Source: Rickettsiales bacterium (lineage in GTDB: Bacteria > Pseudomonadota > Alphaproteobacteria > Rickettsiales > JALZUV01). From it: a stretch of DNA of 37,824 bases. Under the pieces are notes generated by a model, which had not been told where the DNA came from, did not search any database, and saw only the letters and a list, made by a program, of their open reading frames with translations. Position numbers and translations under genes: made by a program. The stretch spans positions 1-37,824 of the forward strand of contig JALZUV010000098.1 in assembly GCA_023301245.1 (NCBI GenBank), given 5' to 3'. Within the stretch, counting starts at the first letter, position 1, and each line of letters opens with the position of its first letter. This document shows, in pieces, positions 14,756 to 24,875 of the stretch.

Positions 14756-17314
14756 CTAATTCACAGTTTCAGACGGCGGGATAAGAAAGGTTTGGCCGCG
14801 CTCAGATTTGACGCGGGCCTCATAGCGCTCAAGGCTGCCTGGATTAACCCATTCCTGCATTTGGTAAAATACAGCGTAATCCAGAGCGGCCCGCGTATAG
14901 AAAAGGTTATTAAACGGTACATTGCCAATTGATTGACGCAGCGCGCGAGCGGCAACATCATCACCATCTTTTAGCGCGCCAAAAATACGCAGCGCATTAG
15001 ACATTTCGCCAATCGCAGGGCCGCTTAAAGTCTCGAGCGGCGAGCCGCCGAACCGATTATAATCAGCTAATAGAAAATCCCCGTAAATACCAAGGCCGCC
15101 GCCCTGGACAAGTGATTGCACCAAGACTTTCATGTTTGGAGATCCGTCTTCCATGACAAGCGGGTGAGGCGACAGACCTTTAACTAGCTGCTTAGCCTGC
15201 AACGCAGCAAAGCCTAGAGCCGTGCCGGCTACAATGAGGTGCGCCGTCGCCATTGTGGGCTTGCCGTCCTGAATAGTGGGGCCGAGCTGACGCGTGATAA
15301 CCGTTGTCGGAAATGACTTAAACTGCATGACAAAGCGCACAGCCTCGCCTAGCGCCGTGCCTGGACGCGTGCCCATTGTGATTAGAGCGTTTTCGCGCGC
15401 GCGAGGCTCCGTCATGGCCGTATCAGCTATGTCACTGAAATAGGCCTGCAAACGCAGCCGCATTTCGCCGCGAGCCGCGTCAGCATCGCTAAAGCCGTTT
15501 TCTTTGCCCCAAGCCTTAGCTTTCGCATTAGAAACGCTGTCAGCGGCTTCTGGCGTGAACCAGAGCCGATTGTCAGGATCACCGTCAATCTTGGCCGCGC
15601 CGCCTCTCACAGCGTCCCACAGGGCATCATCTATGCCGTAGCGGTTCAGACCCGCCTTAAATGCAGGATCGAGCTGCTGGGCTGGCACAGAGGCGCGGCT
15701 GCCCATATGTGCGGACAATACCCCGCCCACAGCACCGCGGACGCGGCCGCCCCACTCGCTAAAGAGATTTATCTTATAAAATGCAGATTGCAGCTTACCC
15801 ATAACGCCGTAAGCGCCGTCCGTTGTTGCATAGCGCGAGGCAATATCGCCCATGATTTGATTAACGCCAACACCCGCGAGATCTGCAGCCTCTTTACTTG
15901 CCGCATTTTGCAAGCCTGTAATACCCTGAAATAGGCCGTTATAGCCATCGAGCAAATCAACGCCGTAACGCTGCAAGGTATGCGCAGCCAAAGACGTGTC
16001 GGAAATTGACGACAGCGTCATACCGCCAAGCTTAGACAAACCTTGCTGCAGACGGAAGCCGCGGCCAAAAGCTGCCAGGCGGACGGAACCCGGGGCGAGG
16101 GCGCTGCCGTCAAGCTCGCCAAATTCTGCGTCACGCAAAGCCCCTTGCACGCCGCCGCTAAGCTGCTTGATTGATACAGTATCGCCCGCCTCGCGCGCCT
16201 GCGAGATATAATCGTCTTTTAAATTCGTATAGGCCGCTTGTGGATTAGGACCGTAAACTTCCATAAGCGCCGCATTTGACGCCGCGCGATCGAGCTGACT
16301 GATATAGCCCTCAAAAATACCGCCTGCGCCAAAGCGGTCATTATAAGCCAGCCAGTCATCAACCGTTTTAAAATGCAGGACGCGAGCGGCTGAAACTTTG
16401 CGCGCGACAAGACCATTAGGCTTAAAGGCGTCAAGATCGTCATGATAGCTCGAACTTGGGTTATGGTGCCCCGTCACGATATCCGTCCACATTTGACCGA
16501 GATAGGCCTCAATATCGTCTACGCCATCAAAGCTTTGCTCTGCCAGGCGCGGCGTAATATAATCAATCCACTCTTTTTTTGATTGCTCGCGCCGCTTGCT
16601 TTTAACACCAAACGGCTCAGCGCCGCGGAAAAATCCGCCGCTGATTTTAATCGCATCATGGCTTTGCCGCGTGACATAACCATCAAGCCGAGAGATCCAC
16701 GCGCCTTGTGCATTTTGCGCCTCGATAGACGCGTCTTGATATTTCTTCATGATACGCGCCGTTGTCAGCGCCTCAGCATTCCCCGTCGACGCCACGTCAC
16801 CACCATTAAGCAAAGACAGCTCGCGTGCGACATCATTCTCAAAATCACGATCACGCTTGCGCAGCGGATTAGAAAGCCGAGACAATGTGCCGGCTTTATC
16901 CAAATCACGAATAAGCGCCGTCGACCATCCGCGATAATAGGCGCGGCTGCGCGTATCAACCGACAAGCCCGCGCCCGCGACGTTTTCCTCTAGGCCAACA
17001 TTAAGCGCGCGCAGACGTTTCCAGAGCGGCAGATCAGATAGACCCTCTAAATGCGCCTCGCGGCGAGACTTCGCGACGGCAGATTTTAAACGCAGGCGCT
17101 TTTCAATCAAAGACGCCTCAAGCGCCTCAGATGTCATATCCTCAACAGCTTCGCGCAGGCGGGCCGTCTCGGCCGCATCCGGAGAGAGGTTTTCTTTATT
17201 AAATTTCTTGCTACGGAAACGCAACGTTAAGCGCTCGAGCGCGTCGTCAATTTCGGCGTCGCTGAAGGCATCGCCCACGCGGCCGCGAATAGTATCTTTG
17301 CAAACCCTACTCAC
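14756..17314 (-). CDS. Large internal virion (ejection) protein, gp16-like
   Basis: 852 aa from a GTG at 17314, chosen because GGAGGG lies 6 bases upstream and the GTGA overlaps the stop of the previous gene; a TTG at 17338 is also in frame. It is mostly helical and charged, with hydrophobic Gly/Ala segments near 560-740 (for example FAALQAKQLVKGL and QGGGLGIYGDFLLADYNRFG) seen in podovirus internal proteins. In T7-like phages the corresponding gp16 is ejected into the cell envelope. No lysozyme or transglycosylase motif is visible. Confidence 0.8.
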   Translation of the reverse strand: MSRVCKDTIRGRVGDAFSDAEIDDALERLTLRFRSKKFNKENLSPDAAETARLREAVEDMTSEALEASLIEKRLRLKSAVAKSRREAHLEGLSDLPLWKRLRALNVGLEENVAGAGLSVDTRSRAYYRGWSTALIRDLDKAGTLSRLSNPLRKRDRDFENDVARELSLLNGGDVASTGNAEALTTARIMKKYQDASIEAQNAQGAWISRLDGYVTRQSHDAIKISGGFFRGAEPFGVKSKRREQSKKEWIDYITPRLAEQSFDGVDDIEAYLGQMWTDIVTGHHNPSSSYHDDLDAFKPNGLVARKVSAARVLHFKTVDDWLAYNDRFGAGGIFEGYISQLDRAASNAALMEVYGPNPQAAYTNLKDDYISQAREAGDTVSIKQLSGGVQGALRDAEFGELDGSALAPGSVRLAAFGRGFRLQQGLSKLGGMTLSSISDTSLAAHTLQRYGVDLLDGYNGLFQGITGLQNAASKEAADLAGVGVNQIMGDIASRYATTDGAYGVMGKLQSAFYKINLFSEWGGRVRGAVGGVLSAHMGSRASVPAQQLDPAFKAGLNRYGIDDALWDAVRGGAAKIDGDPDNRLWFTPEAADSVSNAKAKAWGKENGFSDADAARGEMRLRLQAYFSDIADTAMTEPRARENALITMGTRPGTALGEAVRFVMQFKSFPTTVITRQLGPTIQDGKPTMATAHLIVAGTALGFAALQAKQLVKGLSPHPLVMEDGSPNMKVLVQSLVQGGGLGIYGDFLLADYNRFGGSPLETLSGPAIGEMSNALRIFGALKDGDDVAARALRQSIGNVPFNNLFYTRAALDYAVFYQMQEWVNPGSLERYEARVKSERGQTFLIPPSETVN

Positions 17315-18663
17315 AGCAAACCCTCCGCACGCAAGCAAAAGCCAGCGGCCTCATATAGGTCTTTGACTTGCTCAGGCGCACGCTCCGGCGTTTCAAGCTC
17401 GAGCACATCAGCGTTAAGGCGGCCATTTTCTATCATGCCTTTAACTTCGGCCTCGAGGCGGGCGACGTCTTGTTGTAAAACAGGATCCGCAAGACCAGGC
17501 TCGCGCGCGGCCGCAGGCGCAGCGGCTTCGCCCAAATCAAGCGCCTCATCACCGCGCACAAGCCCGTCCAGATTAAACGGCGTGAAAGGCGAGGCGTCGA
17601 TTGCAGGGTCAAGACTAGGCGCATCAGATATCTCGATATCGCCATCATAGAACCGCAATAGCGTGTCAGTGCGCGCCGCCATAAGCGCGCCCTCTATTTG
17701 AAACTCTGCAGGGATATCATCAGGCCCGACGCCATCAGTATCAGCGACATCATCCACATCGCCGCCTGAATCGCGCGGCGTCGTTTCTGGCGTCTCTGGA
17801 TCCAATAGCGCCGCGGCTCTCTCTTGCTGCGCGCGCTCTATCATTTCGCCGGCACGAATAGGCTGGCCGCTGTCTAAATCATTCAAGGCCTGGTTAAAGA
17901 TATCAACGCGGGTTTCTGCGGGGAGCTCTGCAATATCAAGCGCATTTTCAGGTAACATGACAATCTGGCCCGCTTCCGTTTCTGTAAACGTCTGGTCACG
18001 GCGCGAGCCGCGAGCCTTAAGACCATCCCCAATCAGACGGCCAACAGATCCAATCCCGCCAGATAGCGCGATATTAAAAACCGCATCACTCGCGCCGTAA
18101 TCTCTATTTTCAAATTTTGCGAGCGGAAACACCGCCGCTTCGACTATCACGCCAGACGCAACACCCTCGACCGCGCCGCGGCCAAGGCGTCCAGAAATTG
18201 TTGTTGATTTGGCGACCGTGCGGCCAATAGAGGCCGCTTTTGCGCCCGTTCCTAAATAAGGCACAAGCGCCAAAGCATCACCAACAGGATCAAGAAGGCT
18301 TGCCGCTAGAGCTACACCTAAAATTTCGCCGCTACCTAAACCCGAGCGCGAGATAATATCAGAGCGCGCGAGCTCGCGCTGCTTTATCCCGTTAAGCTCA
18401 CGCGCGCGAAAATCGCTGACAGAGCTGTCAAATGTCAAATGGCCTTCAATACCATAATCTGCATTAGCTTCATCCGCAGATAGAAAATCCGCCTCTTTGT
18501 CCGTATCGAGAAAAGACCGCTCGAGCGCTCTAAATGCGAATCCTGTGACGCCTTCCTCGATGGCACCGGCCGCAATTGCGCCGTAAGCATCAATGCGGCT
18601 CACGCCAAAGCTGGCCGAGGCCTGCAAGACAGGATCATTAGAGGGAAGCGTTGAGCGTATCAT
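17311..18663 (-). CDS. Internal virion protein (450 aa)
   Basis: Structural protein of the ejection set, coupled by ATGA to the gene before and GTGA to the gene after. It has an N-terminal Ala/Gly-rich part, a hydrophobic central segment (GVALAASLLDPVGDALALVPYLG) and an acidic low-complexity stretch (about 290-350, rich in Asp/Pro). In related podoviruses such segments occur inside one large ejection protein, so this gene and the 852-aa gene may be two parts of what is elsewhere one protein. Function by context. Confidence 0.72.
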   Translation of the reverse strand: MIRSTLPSNDPVLQASASFGVSRIDAYGAIAAGAIEEGVTGFAFRALERSFLDTDKEADFLSADEANADYGIEGHLTFDSSVSDFRARELNGIKQRELARSDIISRSGLGSGEILGVALAASLLDPVGDALALVPYLGTGAKAASIGRTVAKSTTISGRLGRGAVEGVASGVIVEAAVFPLAKFENRDYGASDAVFNIALSGGIGSVGRLIGDGLKARGSRRDQTFTETEAGQIVMLPENALDIAELPAETRVDIFNQALNDLDSGQPIRAGEMIERAQQERAAALLDPETPETTPRDSGGDVDDVADTDGVGPDDIPAEFQIEGALMAARTDTLLRFYDGDIEISDAPSLDPAIDASPFTPFNLDGLVRGDEALDLGEAAAPAAAREPGLADPVLQQDVARLEAEVKGMIENGRLNADVLELETPERAPEQVKDLYEAAGFCLRAEGLL

Positions 18664-20909
18664 TGCGCACCCGCCCGCAAAATAAGATCTGCAATTTGCT
18701 GCGGGCCTTTCTTTTCAGACGTAAAGCGCACACCGCCAAAATCTGTAAAGCCGCCGCCGACGGCTTCAAGATCATCCCATACCAAATTGACAGGATTGTC
18801 ATTTTTATCGAGCACAGGCACATCAAGACCGCCGCCGTTAATTACAAGCGCAAGGCCGCTTTCATCTTCATTGGTAATCCAGCGGCCATGACGCGAGATT
18901 GATTTGCCATATTGCTCTTGCCGCGCCGCATCAGATTGCCCAGCGATTTGCGGACCTAAACCCCACCACGGAACGGCGCGCTCATTGGCAAGACCGAGCG
19001 CACCCGCGCGGCCGCGTGGGCCTGCGGTGCGAGGGTTAAACGCGCCCATAATTCTATCAACGCCGCGCGTAACGTGATTTACATCACGCGTGACAGGAAT
19101 ACGATATGAGCCCTCAAATTCATATTGAGCCGTAAACGCAGAGGCCGCACGCTGCGCAGCATCAGACGGGCTTGCGCCCTGGGCGACGTATTGGCGCGCG
19201 AGCGCTTGTGTGGACTTTGCATAAGTGCTGCGCAGCCGCGCCGCATCAGGACTAGAGGCAAGCGTTGCAAACAAAGGCGCGAGAGAGGCATCAACGGCCG
19301 TTTCTGTTTTTTTGACATCAGCGCGCGGCAATGTCGCCTTATTGTCCTTATCAGACTTAAGCGCGGATATCATGGCTGTCTGCGCATTTGGATTTGCCGA
19401 TAAAGACCAGATAGGCTCGACCGTGTCAGGCAATCCCGCCTCGACAAGCTCGCCCATAATGCGCGGCTGCAGCGCGCCATAAGCATTTAATGAATTTAAA
19501 AGCTCCCGATAATCTTGCGGCGCAGATGTCTCAAATTGCCCGACGATATCCTCCGCTTGGCCCTTACGCAAAATTCTCTGATCAGAGGCCGCAATGCCAA
19601 AGTCCTCTTGAACCTCAAGGACGGCCTGCGCGTATTTTTGCACATCATCAGGCGTCGCGCCCTCCAAAGATAGCCGCGCGGCTAATTCTTGAACAGCTGG
19701 CACAGCCTGGGCCGCGCCGGCTGGATCTAATTGTCTTTGTTGTAAAATAGCTTTAGCGCGAGATTGAGCTTGCTCAAACACTTGCTGTTTATCTGCAAAG
19801 CCCGCCTCGCCAGGCCGCGGCGCTGCGCCGGCCAAAGTGCTCATTATTTCATCGCGGCTTTGCAGCGGCATATCCGCAGTTGTGCTAAACATATCCCGGG
19901 CATGAGCCTCGCTGCGCTGAAACCGCTTTGCAGCTTTTTCGCCCGAGACTTCGAGCACGCGCTGATACGTTAGGCCGCTCCCTTGGCCGCTGGCTGTGAC
20001 GCTCGCGAGGTGATCTGTCATTTCAAATTGCAAATCAAGACGCGCGAGCGATTGGCGCTCTTTCTCTGCAGCCAAGCGCTTACGCTCTTGCTCTTTTGCC
20101 AAGGACGCGGCCTCGCGGTCTTGGCTGTCAATCTCAGCCTTAGCGCTACGCAGCGCTTGGTTTTTTAAAGCCGGCGCAAAGCGGTCATCAAAATCACCGG
20201 CGGCAAGCTGCGCATGAAATTCACGCGGGTCATTTTCGATATTATAAGCGGCAAAGGCCTGATAAATCTGATCGACCGCGATTTGATTGATTTGCTCACG
20301 CGCGACCTCATCAACCGCTGCGGTCGCAAGCTGCAGACGCGCTAAGGCAACATCGACCGCCGCGCCGCCGCGCACATTGTTTACCAGGCTATCGACACCC
20401 TCTTGCACTTGGCGGCCAGTTTGCTCTGTGCGCAGCTTACGCTCTGTTTGCGCAACGCCCACGCGGCCGCGCTGAAAGCTGCGCTCGAGATCCAAAGCCA
20501 CGATATCGCGCAGATCTTTATCATCCGCGCCAAAGCTTCCGAGCAAAGCCTCTTTACGCGCATTAAAATCAGTTTCATATTGAGCGGCCAAATCTTGCGA
20601 GCCATCAAAACCGCTGGCGTAATCAGCATTCACCTTATCTGTGACAGTATCAAATTCACCTAAAACCTTAACAGCCTGCAGAGCATTTTGCCCGCGCTTT
20701 TGCTGCGCCGCAGCTTGCGCCGCGGCTTGTGCCTCGCGGTCCAGCTGCGCGCCAAATTGATCAACAGCGCCGCCAATGCCCTCGAGGCTGCGGCCAATAC
20801 CCGCAGCCGCGGACGCCGCGCGGTTAGGGCCGCCGTCAATGACGCCGCGCACGCCGCGCGTCGCGCTTCGCGTTAGTGAGGCATCAAGGCGCATTTGTTC
20901 CGCCTCCAC
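18660..20909 (-). CDS. Internal virion protein, gp15-like coiled coil
   Basis: 749 aa, strongly helical and Ala/Gln/Glu-rich, with coiled-coil stretches (LDREAQAAAQAAAQQKRGQN; EQERKRLAAEKERQSLARLD). Length, composition and position between the gp14-like and gp16-like genes match T7 gp15-type ejection proteins, which form the periplasmic tube for DNA entry. It ends with an ATGA overlap to the next gene. No enzymatic motif is seen. Confidence 0.78.
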   Translation of the reverse strand: MEAEQMRLDASLTRSATRGVRGVIDGGPNRAASAAAGIGRSLEGIGGAVDQFGAQLDREAQAAAQAAAQQKRGQNALQAVKVLGEFDTVTDKVNADYASGFDGSQDLAAQYETDFNARKEALLGSFGADDKDLRDIVALDLERSFQRGRVGVAQTERKLRTEQTGRQVQEGVDSLVNNVRGGAAVDVALARLQLATAAVDEVAREQINQIAVDQIYQAFAAYNIENDPREFHAQLAAGDFDDRFAPALKNQALRSAKAEIDSQDREAASLAKEQERKRLAAEKERQSLARLDLQFEMTDHLASVTASGQGSGLTYQRVLEVSGEKAAKRFQRSEAHARDMFSTTADMPLQSRDEIMSTLAGAAPRPGEAGFADKQQVFEQAQSRAKAILQQRQLDPAGAAQAVPAVQELAARLSLEGATPDDVQKYAQAVLEVQEDFGIAASDQRILRKGQAEDIVGQFETSAPQDYRELLNSLNAYGALQPRIMGELVEAGLPDTVEPIWSLSANPNAQTAMISALKSDKDNKATLPRADVKKTETAVDASLAPLFATLASSPDAARLRSTYAKSTQALARQYVAQGASPSDAAQRAASAFTAQYEFEGSYRIPVTRDVNHVTRGVDRIMGAFNPRTAGPRGRAGALGLANERAVPWWGLGPQIAGQSDAARQEQYGKSISRHGRWITNEDESGLALVINGGGLDVPVLDKNDNPVNLVWDDLEAVGGGFTDFGGVRFTSEKKGPQQIADLILRAGAQ

Positions 20910-21348
20910 TGAGTGATCTTGATTTACCCGCGCCGGTCAGCAGCGTCCCGCCAATATCAAAAGCACCCTTAACCAAACCGAGCTTGGCTGCACTTTCGCT
21001 TTGATTGGCGCGCTCATCAAATCCTTGCCCCCTCAGAAGGCCATCAAATAGAGCGGCGCTTGCGCCCTGCGCGCCCTCCGCCGCCAGCTGCCCGATAACG
21101 TCAGAGGCCGAGCCTGAAATTGTGAAGCCAGACGCACCCGCGCGCGCCGTGGCAGCGCCGACACGCTTGCGCGCCTCGCGCGTAAGGTTAGCTCCATCGA
21201 GCGCGGCCGCCTTGCGAGAACCTTCTGCATTTCTGCGCGCAAGGGCGGCGTCGCGTTTATTGGCTGAAAAGCCAGCTAATGCGCCGACAGCTTGGCCGCC
21301 AACTTTTGCGCCCGTTGCTACTAATGCTAATGTTGCTGGATCAGCCAC
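20884..21348 (-). CDS. Internal virion protein, gp14-like
   Basis: 154 aa from the GTG at 21348, chosen for GGGGTG upstream; a TTG at 21360 is in frame. A Gly/Ala-rich hydrophobic N-terminus (ATLALVATGAKVGGQAVGALA) leads into a helical body (AALARRNAEGSRKAAALDGA) and a segment SASDVIGQLAAEGAQ. This is the look of gp14-type internal proteins that insert in the outer membrane during DNA ejection. It overlaps both neighbours. Confidence 0.75.
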   Translation of the reverse strand: MADPATLALVATGAKVGGQAVGALAGFSANKRDAALARRNAEGSRKAAALDGANLTREARKRVGAATARAGASGFTISGSASDVIGQLAAEGAQGASAALFDGLLRGQGFDERANQSESAAKLGLVKGAFDIGGTLLTGAGKSRSLSGGGTNAP

Positions 21349-21817
21349 GCCACACCCCAATCATATAATCACCATCAGGGCCGAAGTCTTGCATGATATT
21401 TTCGCACTCAAAATCTAAATGCTCGAGCGTATTGACCGCTTGCGGCCACTTCATCGGCGTATAGGCCTCTATGCGGGTCACGCCCGAATGTTTTAAAAAG
21501 AGTTGCGCAAAGGCAAATATGCGGGCCCATGCACGCCGCGGCACATCATCACCCACAAGCGCCCAAGCAACAGCGCGAGATTTACCGTTTTGGGACCAGC
21601 ACATATGCAGCCCTGCAATTAAAATCACGCGGCCATCATAGGTAAATGACAGCGCGTTTTTATTGACCATATCGGCCAGCCCAAGAGCGGTGATAACGCC
21701 GTTTTGCTCGGGCCTCACAGTCAGGCTTGTGCGGTCGCCAAATTGATAAGGCCGGACTTTTAGACGGCTGCCGAGCGATAAAGGATATTTGAGCGGTAAT
21801 GTCAGATTATCCTCCAT
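21341..21817 (-). CDS. Internal virion protein, gp13-like GNAT fold
   Basis: 158 aa from the ATG at 21817 (an ATG at 21829 is an alternative). The pattern ALSFTYDGRVILIAGLHMCW, AVAWALVGDD, RIFAFAQLFLKHSGVTRIEA and a closing ALEHLDFE-like strand matches the phage GNAT-like family that includes T7 gp13 (DUF2833). In T7 it is needed for virion assembly; no acetylation activity is established. It lies just downstream of the tail tube genes, as in T7-like phages. Confidence 0.75.
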   Translation of the reverse strand: MEDNLTLPLKYPLSLGSRLKVRPYQFGDRTSLTVRPEQNGVITALGLADMVNKNALSFTYDGRVILIAGLHMCWSQNGKSRAVAWALVGDDVPRRAWARIFAFAQLFLKHSGVTRIEAYTPMKWPQAVNTLEHLDFECENIMQDFGPDGDYMIGVWRG

Positions 21818-22313
21818 TAGCTTGCACATGATATTCGATTGTTCTGATTTGCTGCGGAAAGCCCGGCTCGTTTGTAATCTCAATCATTGGCGTTGTTTCA
21901 AACTCGCTCGCCATTTCATAATCTTCAAATTGATCACGCAATAATACGGCCGCGCCTAAAGCGTCATGAGCTCGGCGCGTCGGAAATGGCCGCACCGCTT
22001 GTGGATCTGTAAGCTTGCCGTTTACGCCATAAACAAAACCAACAGAGCCGCCGAGCCCCGCAGTCTCGAGCGCAAGTCTGTCATAGCTGCGCTTTGCAAC
22101 TCGCGACAGAACACCGCCTAAGCCATCATCACGCGTCAGCGTGCGCAGTCTTGCCTCATAAGGAAGGCCAACCCAGCCCTTTGTGACCGGACAAGGCAAA
22201 TCAATCGCGCCGTCTTTGACCAGAAAGTCACCAACAAAGAAACCATCCGCAATCACGCGGGCCATCTTGCCTTCAAGCCAGGTCAAATTTGTGAGGCGAG
22301 TTGTCTGTTTCAT
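21807..22313 (-). CDS. Tail tubular protein B, C-terminal module (split)
   Basis: 168 aa. LTNLTWLEGKMARVIADGFF, DLPCPVTKGWVGLPYEARL and the following strands correspond to the C-terminal region of tail nozzle (gp12-type) proteins of podoviruses, where they are usually fused to the main body. Here it is a separate gene with its own ATG overlapping the upstream stop (ATGA). The summed length (648 + 168) is about that of a single nozzle protein. The two products probably assemble together. Confidence 0.72.
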   Translation of the reverse strand: MKQTTRLTNLTWLEGKMARVIADGFFVGDFLVKDGAIDLPCPVTKGWVGLPYEARLRTLTRDDGLGGVLSRVAKRSYDRLALETAGLGGSVGFVYGVNGKLTDPQAVRPFPTRRAHDALGAAVLLRDQFEDYEMASEFETTPMIEITNEPGFPQQIRTIEYHVQANGG

Positions 22314-24256
22314 CTTAAGAAAACCCTAAAACCGTTAAAATCCGCAGTATTAAAATTTATAAAATCGTTAGTATCTTGGAAGTCCAAATCTGGATTAGTG
22401 CCAGGCAGAACCGTCGGTAAAGCCACTGGCGGCAAAGTTGGCGTAACAGCCGGCACATCAACACCGCCAGGAGCGCCGCCCTGGGCATCCTCAACAAGAG
22501 AGGCATCAAAGAAACCTGCAAGATCAAGCGAGCATGTATCATCGAGCGGGACATCATCATCCCAGCGGCGCGTCATGACACAAATATCACGCAGGAAACC
22601 ACCCTCAGTCTCGCGGCGCATAATCATCCAAAGCGCCTCAAAACCATCGGAGCGCCGCGCGATAGACAAGCCCTCAATACGCACATCATCAGCAAAAACC
22701 ATCGGGCTCATTGCCTGATAGCCTTGCTCATCATCATAAACAAAAGCATTTAAAAACCCGTCTCGCGTGAGGATCCAAAGCGTTTTAGTTGTCGCCTCCC
22801 ATGCCCAATCATCAATGCCGCGATTATTAAGCTGCATTGATAAAACAGTCAGATCTATCTCTCTATTGTCAGCAATTCTAAAGCCGCGGACACGGTGCGA
22901 GCCAAGCTCAACAAATAAAATAATATCGCCAACAACGATTGGCATTATGCCGCGCTCGGATCCGATATGCCCGCCGCCGCGCGCAACAGCGCCCGCAGGC
23001 GTTATAGGCTCTGCGTTAGCTGGACCACGCACGCGCCGAGAGCCGCCGGCACCCGCCACAATAAGATCATCGACAGACGCCATCCACGCCAGAGGATCAA
23101 CAGTGCTATTTGCCATTTCGCGCGTTACCGCGTCGCTATCAACAACAAGACCGCTGCCTAGAGCGCTTTTAAAATCTCCGCCTGTGCTGTCATATTTCCC
23201 GCTTTCAGTTGAAAAAAGCGTATCAGGCTGCGTAAGCGTGCCGCCAAAAAAGACCCGCTCTTGGTGAATACCAGATATTGCCGGCCAGCCATCAACATCA
23301 TTGAATGCCTGTATATGCCAGAAAGGCGTTGTGCTTACACTTTCGGGCACTTCATTGTCGCCTTGGCGCTGCGCTGTGACCTGCCCCGCACTATTAACAG
23401 CTGTGATTTTGGCATACACGCCGCCGTCATGCACAAATTCCCATAGCGCAACCCCATCACTCCGGCGGCCGTCATCATGAATAGGGCCGTCACTTCCTGT
23501 GCGCGGAATTTCGCTATCATCAGGATCATCAACAAAACTCACTAGGCGATAGGTGCGGCCCGCATAAGCGTGCAATGCGCCAACTTCCGTTGTGTTTAAA
23601 TTCATCCCTGGGTACCAGCCGTTTTCTGTAATCAGATCAGGGTTTTGCCGCGCCCAAATAAGCGCGCCAACATGACCAGGCTCAAAGACATCAGCCGTGC
23701 TGCTAATTGTCAGCGCATCTGTACCGCTCACGTTGATTGAGACGCCAGAAATAACAGGCTTAAATGGACCATTGCGAAACTCATAAGGCGTGAGGGTCCA
23801 GCCAGACGGCCGATTGGCAAGGATATAAGGCTGTGTTTGGCTGGCCGCATCCGTTAAAATCATGATGTCACTTTGGCGGGACCACATCAGCCGGCGAATA
23901 GCCGCGCCAGACCAAGGCGTGTCTATATTCTCGGCAATCACCTCATAGGTCAAAGCAGACCAAATGCGCATTTTAAATTCTGTAAGCTCGAGAATATAGC
24001 CCTGCAGAGTTGAGCGCTGAAATGGAATAAGCCGGCCGCGGATAGGCGCGCCATTTGATTCAGGCGACGCCGCTTCTATCGCCGCGCCAAGCCGCCAATT
24101 ACCTGGGCGGGTTTCTGCGCCGCCTGGCAACATAGCAATATAATTTATCATTAAAGACGCGCCGACACCGTAGGCGTCAATTTCACTACGGCCTTGCACT
24201 TTGCGGTCAAGCTGTCCCGCCGCGAATGAGGTATGACGCACAGGATTACGGGGCAT
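22310..24256 (-). CDS. Tail tubular protein B (nozzle), main part
   Basis: 648 aa from the ATG at 24256, preceded by TAGGAGG; the upstream extension to 24331 would run through the previous gene. MPRNPVRHTSFAAGQLDRKV...GRSEIDAYG, then NYIAMLPGGAETRPG, is the characteristic start of podovirus nozzle proteins, and the body is rich in beta-strands with Trp (VDDLIVAGAGGSRRVRGPAN; DDWAWEATTKTLWILTRDGF). It builds the end of the tail tube below tubular protein A. The C-terminus is a Pro/Val-rich linker where the fused module would normally begin. Confidence 0.85.
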   Translation of the reverse strand: MPRNPVRHTSFAAGQLDRKVQGRSEIDAYGVGASLMINYIAMLPGGAETRPGNWRLGAAIEAASPESNGAPIRGRLIPFQRSTLQGYILELTEFKMRIWSALTYEVIAENIDTPWSGAAIRRLMWSRQSDIMILTDAASQTQPYILANRPSGWTLTPYEFRNGPFKPVISGVSINVSGTDALTISSTADVFEPGHVGALIWARQNPDLITENGWYPGMNLNTTEVGALHAYAGRTYRLVSFVDDPDDSEIPRTGSDGPIHDDGRRSDGVALWEFVHDGGVYAKITAVNSAGQVTAQRQGDNEVPESVSTTPFWHIQAFNDVDGWPAISGIHQERVFFGGTLTQPDTLFSTESGKYDSTGGDFKSALGSGLVVDSDAVTREMANSTVDPLAWMASVDDLIVAGAGGSRRVRGPANAEPITPAGAVARGGGHIGSERGIMPIVVGDIILFVELGSHRVRGFRIADNREIDLTVLSMQLNNRGIDDWAWEATTKTLWILTRDGFLNAFVYDDEQGYQAMSPMVFADDVRIEGLSIARRSDGFEALWMIMRRETEGGFLRDICVMTRRWDDDVPLDDTCSLDLAGFFDASLVEDAQGGAPGGVDVPAVTPTLPPVALPTVLPGTNPDLDFQDTNDFINFNTADFNGFRVFLR

Positions 24257-24863
24257 AATGCCTCCTATCCGTGCTATCATGATAATCATAATTTGTTTGG
24301 CGGCGTGACAGATCACCTTGGCGATTACCAATGCGCGCGCCCTCGAGCTGCGCTGTTTTCAGTGTAAGCCTTTGGTACCGGCGATCAAGACGGTCAGACT
24401 GAGATTGGCTGTCTTTACGCGATAGCGCGACCTTAAGGCCTAAATTAAGGCCCATCAGCGCAATCATATGCGCTGTCCATGTTGGCTCCGTTTCGGAGGA
24501 ATTATAGCGTATTTCTATTTCGCCGCGATAGACATAGAGCAAGCCTTCCTCAACGTACCAATCTTGATATTGGGTGCGCGCAACCGTTGCAATTCGCACG
24601 CAATCTTTTGGCAGTTGATAAGGCGTATAACCACTATGCAAGCGGTCATCAGATTTTTCGACCTCTTGGAGGATCCTGCGGCGCGTCGCGCCAGACCAAG
24701 GCCGCAAGTCAAGGACTTCTTCGACAGCCTGGTTATAAAATGAGAGGATAGATTTTTGTGTATTTGTTTGACCCGTTTCGCCATCACTAAAAAGGCCAGC
24801 GCCAATATGGCCCGCAGCCTCATTTAATATTGCCAATTTTACAGAGCTGGCATTTGACATCAT
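24246..24863 (-). CDS. Tail tubular protein A (gatekeeper)
   Basis: 205 aa. AILNEAAGHIGAGLFSDGET, NQAVEEVLDLRPWSGATRR, the Tyr/Pro segment YTPYQLPKDCVRIATV, and DWYVEEGLLYVYRGEIEIRY match T7 gp11-type tail tubular A proteins. It forms the ring between portal and nozzle. AAAGG precedes two adjacent ATGs; either may start. It overlaps the nozzle gene by 11 bases and follows a terminator hairpin that separates it from the capsid gene. Confidence 0.88.
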   Translation of the reverse strand: MMSNASSVKLAILNEAAGHIGAGLFSDGETGQTNTQKSILSFYNQAVEEVLDLRPWSGATRRRILQEVEKSDDRLHSGYTPYQLPKDCVRIATVARTQYQDWYVEEGLLYVYRGEIEIRYNSSETEPTWTAHMIALMGLNLGLKVALSRKDSQSQSDRLDRRYQRLTLKTAQLEGARIGNRQGDLSRRQTNYDYHDSTDRRHYAP

Positions 24864-24875
24864 GAGCCTTTGTTA

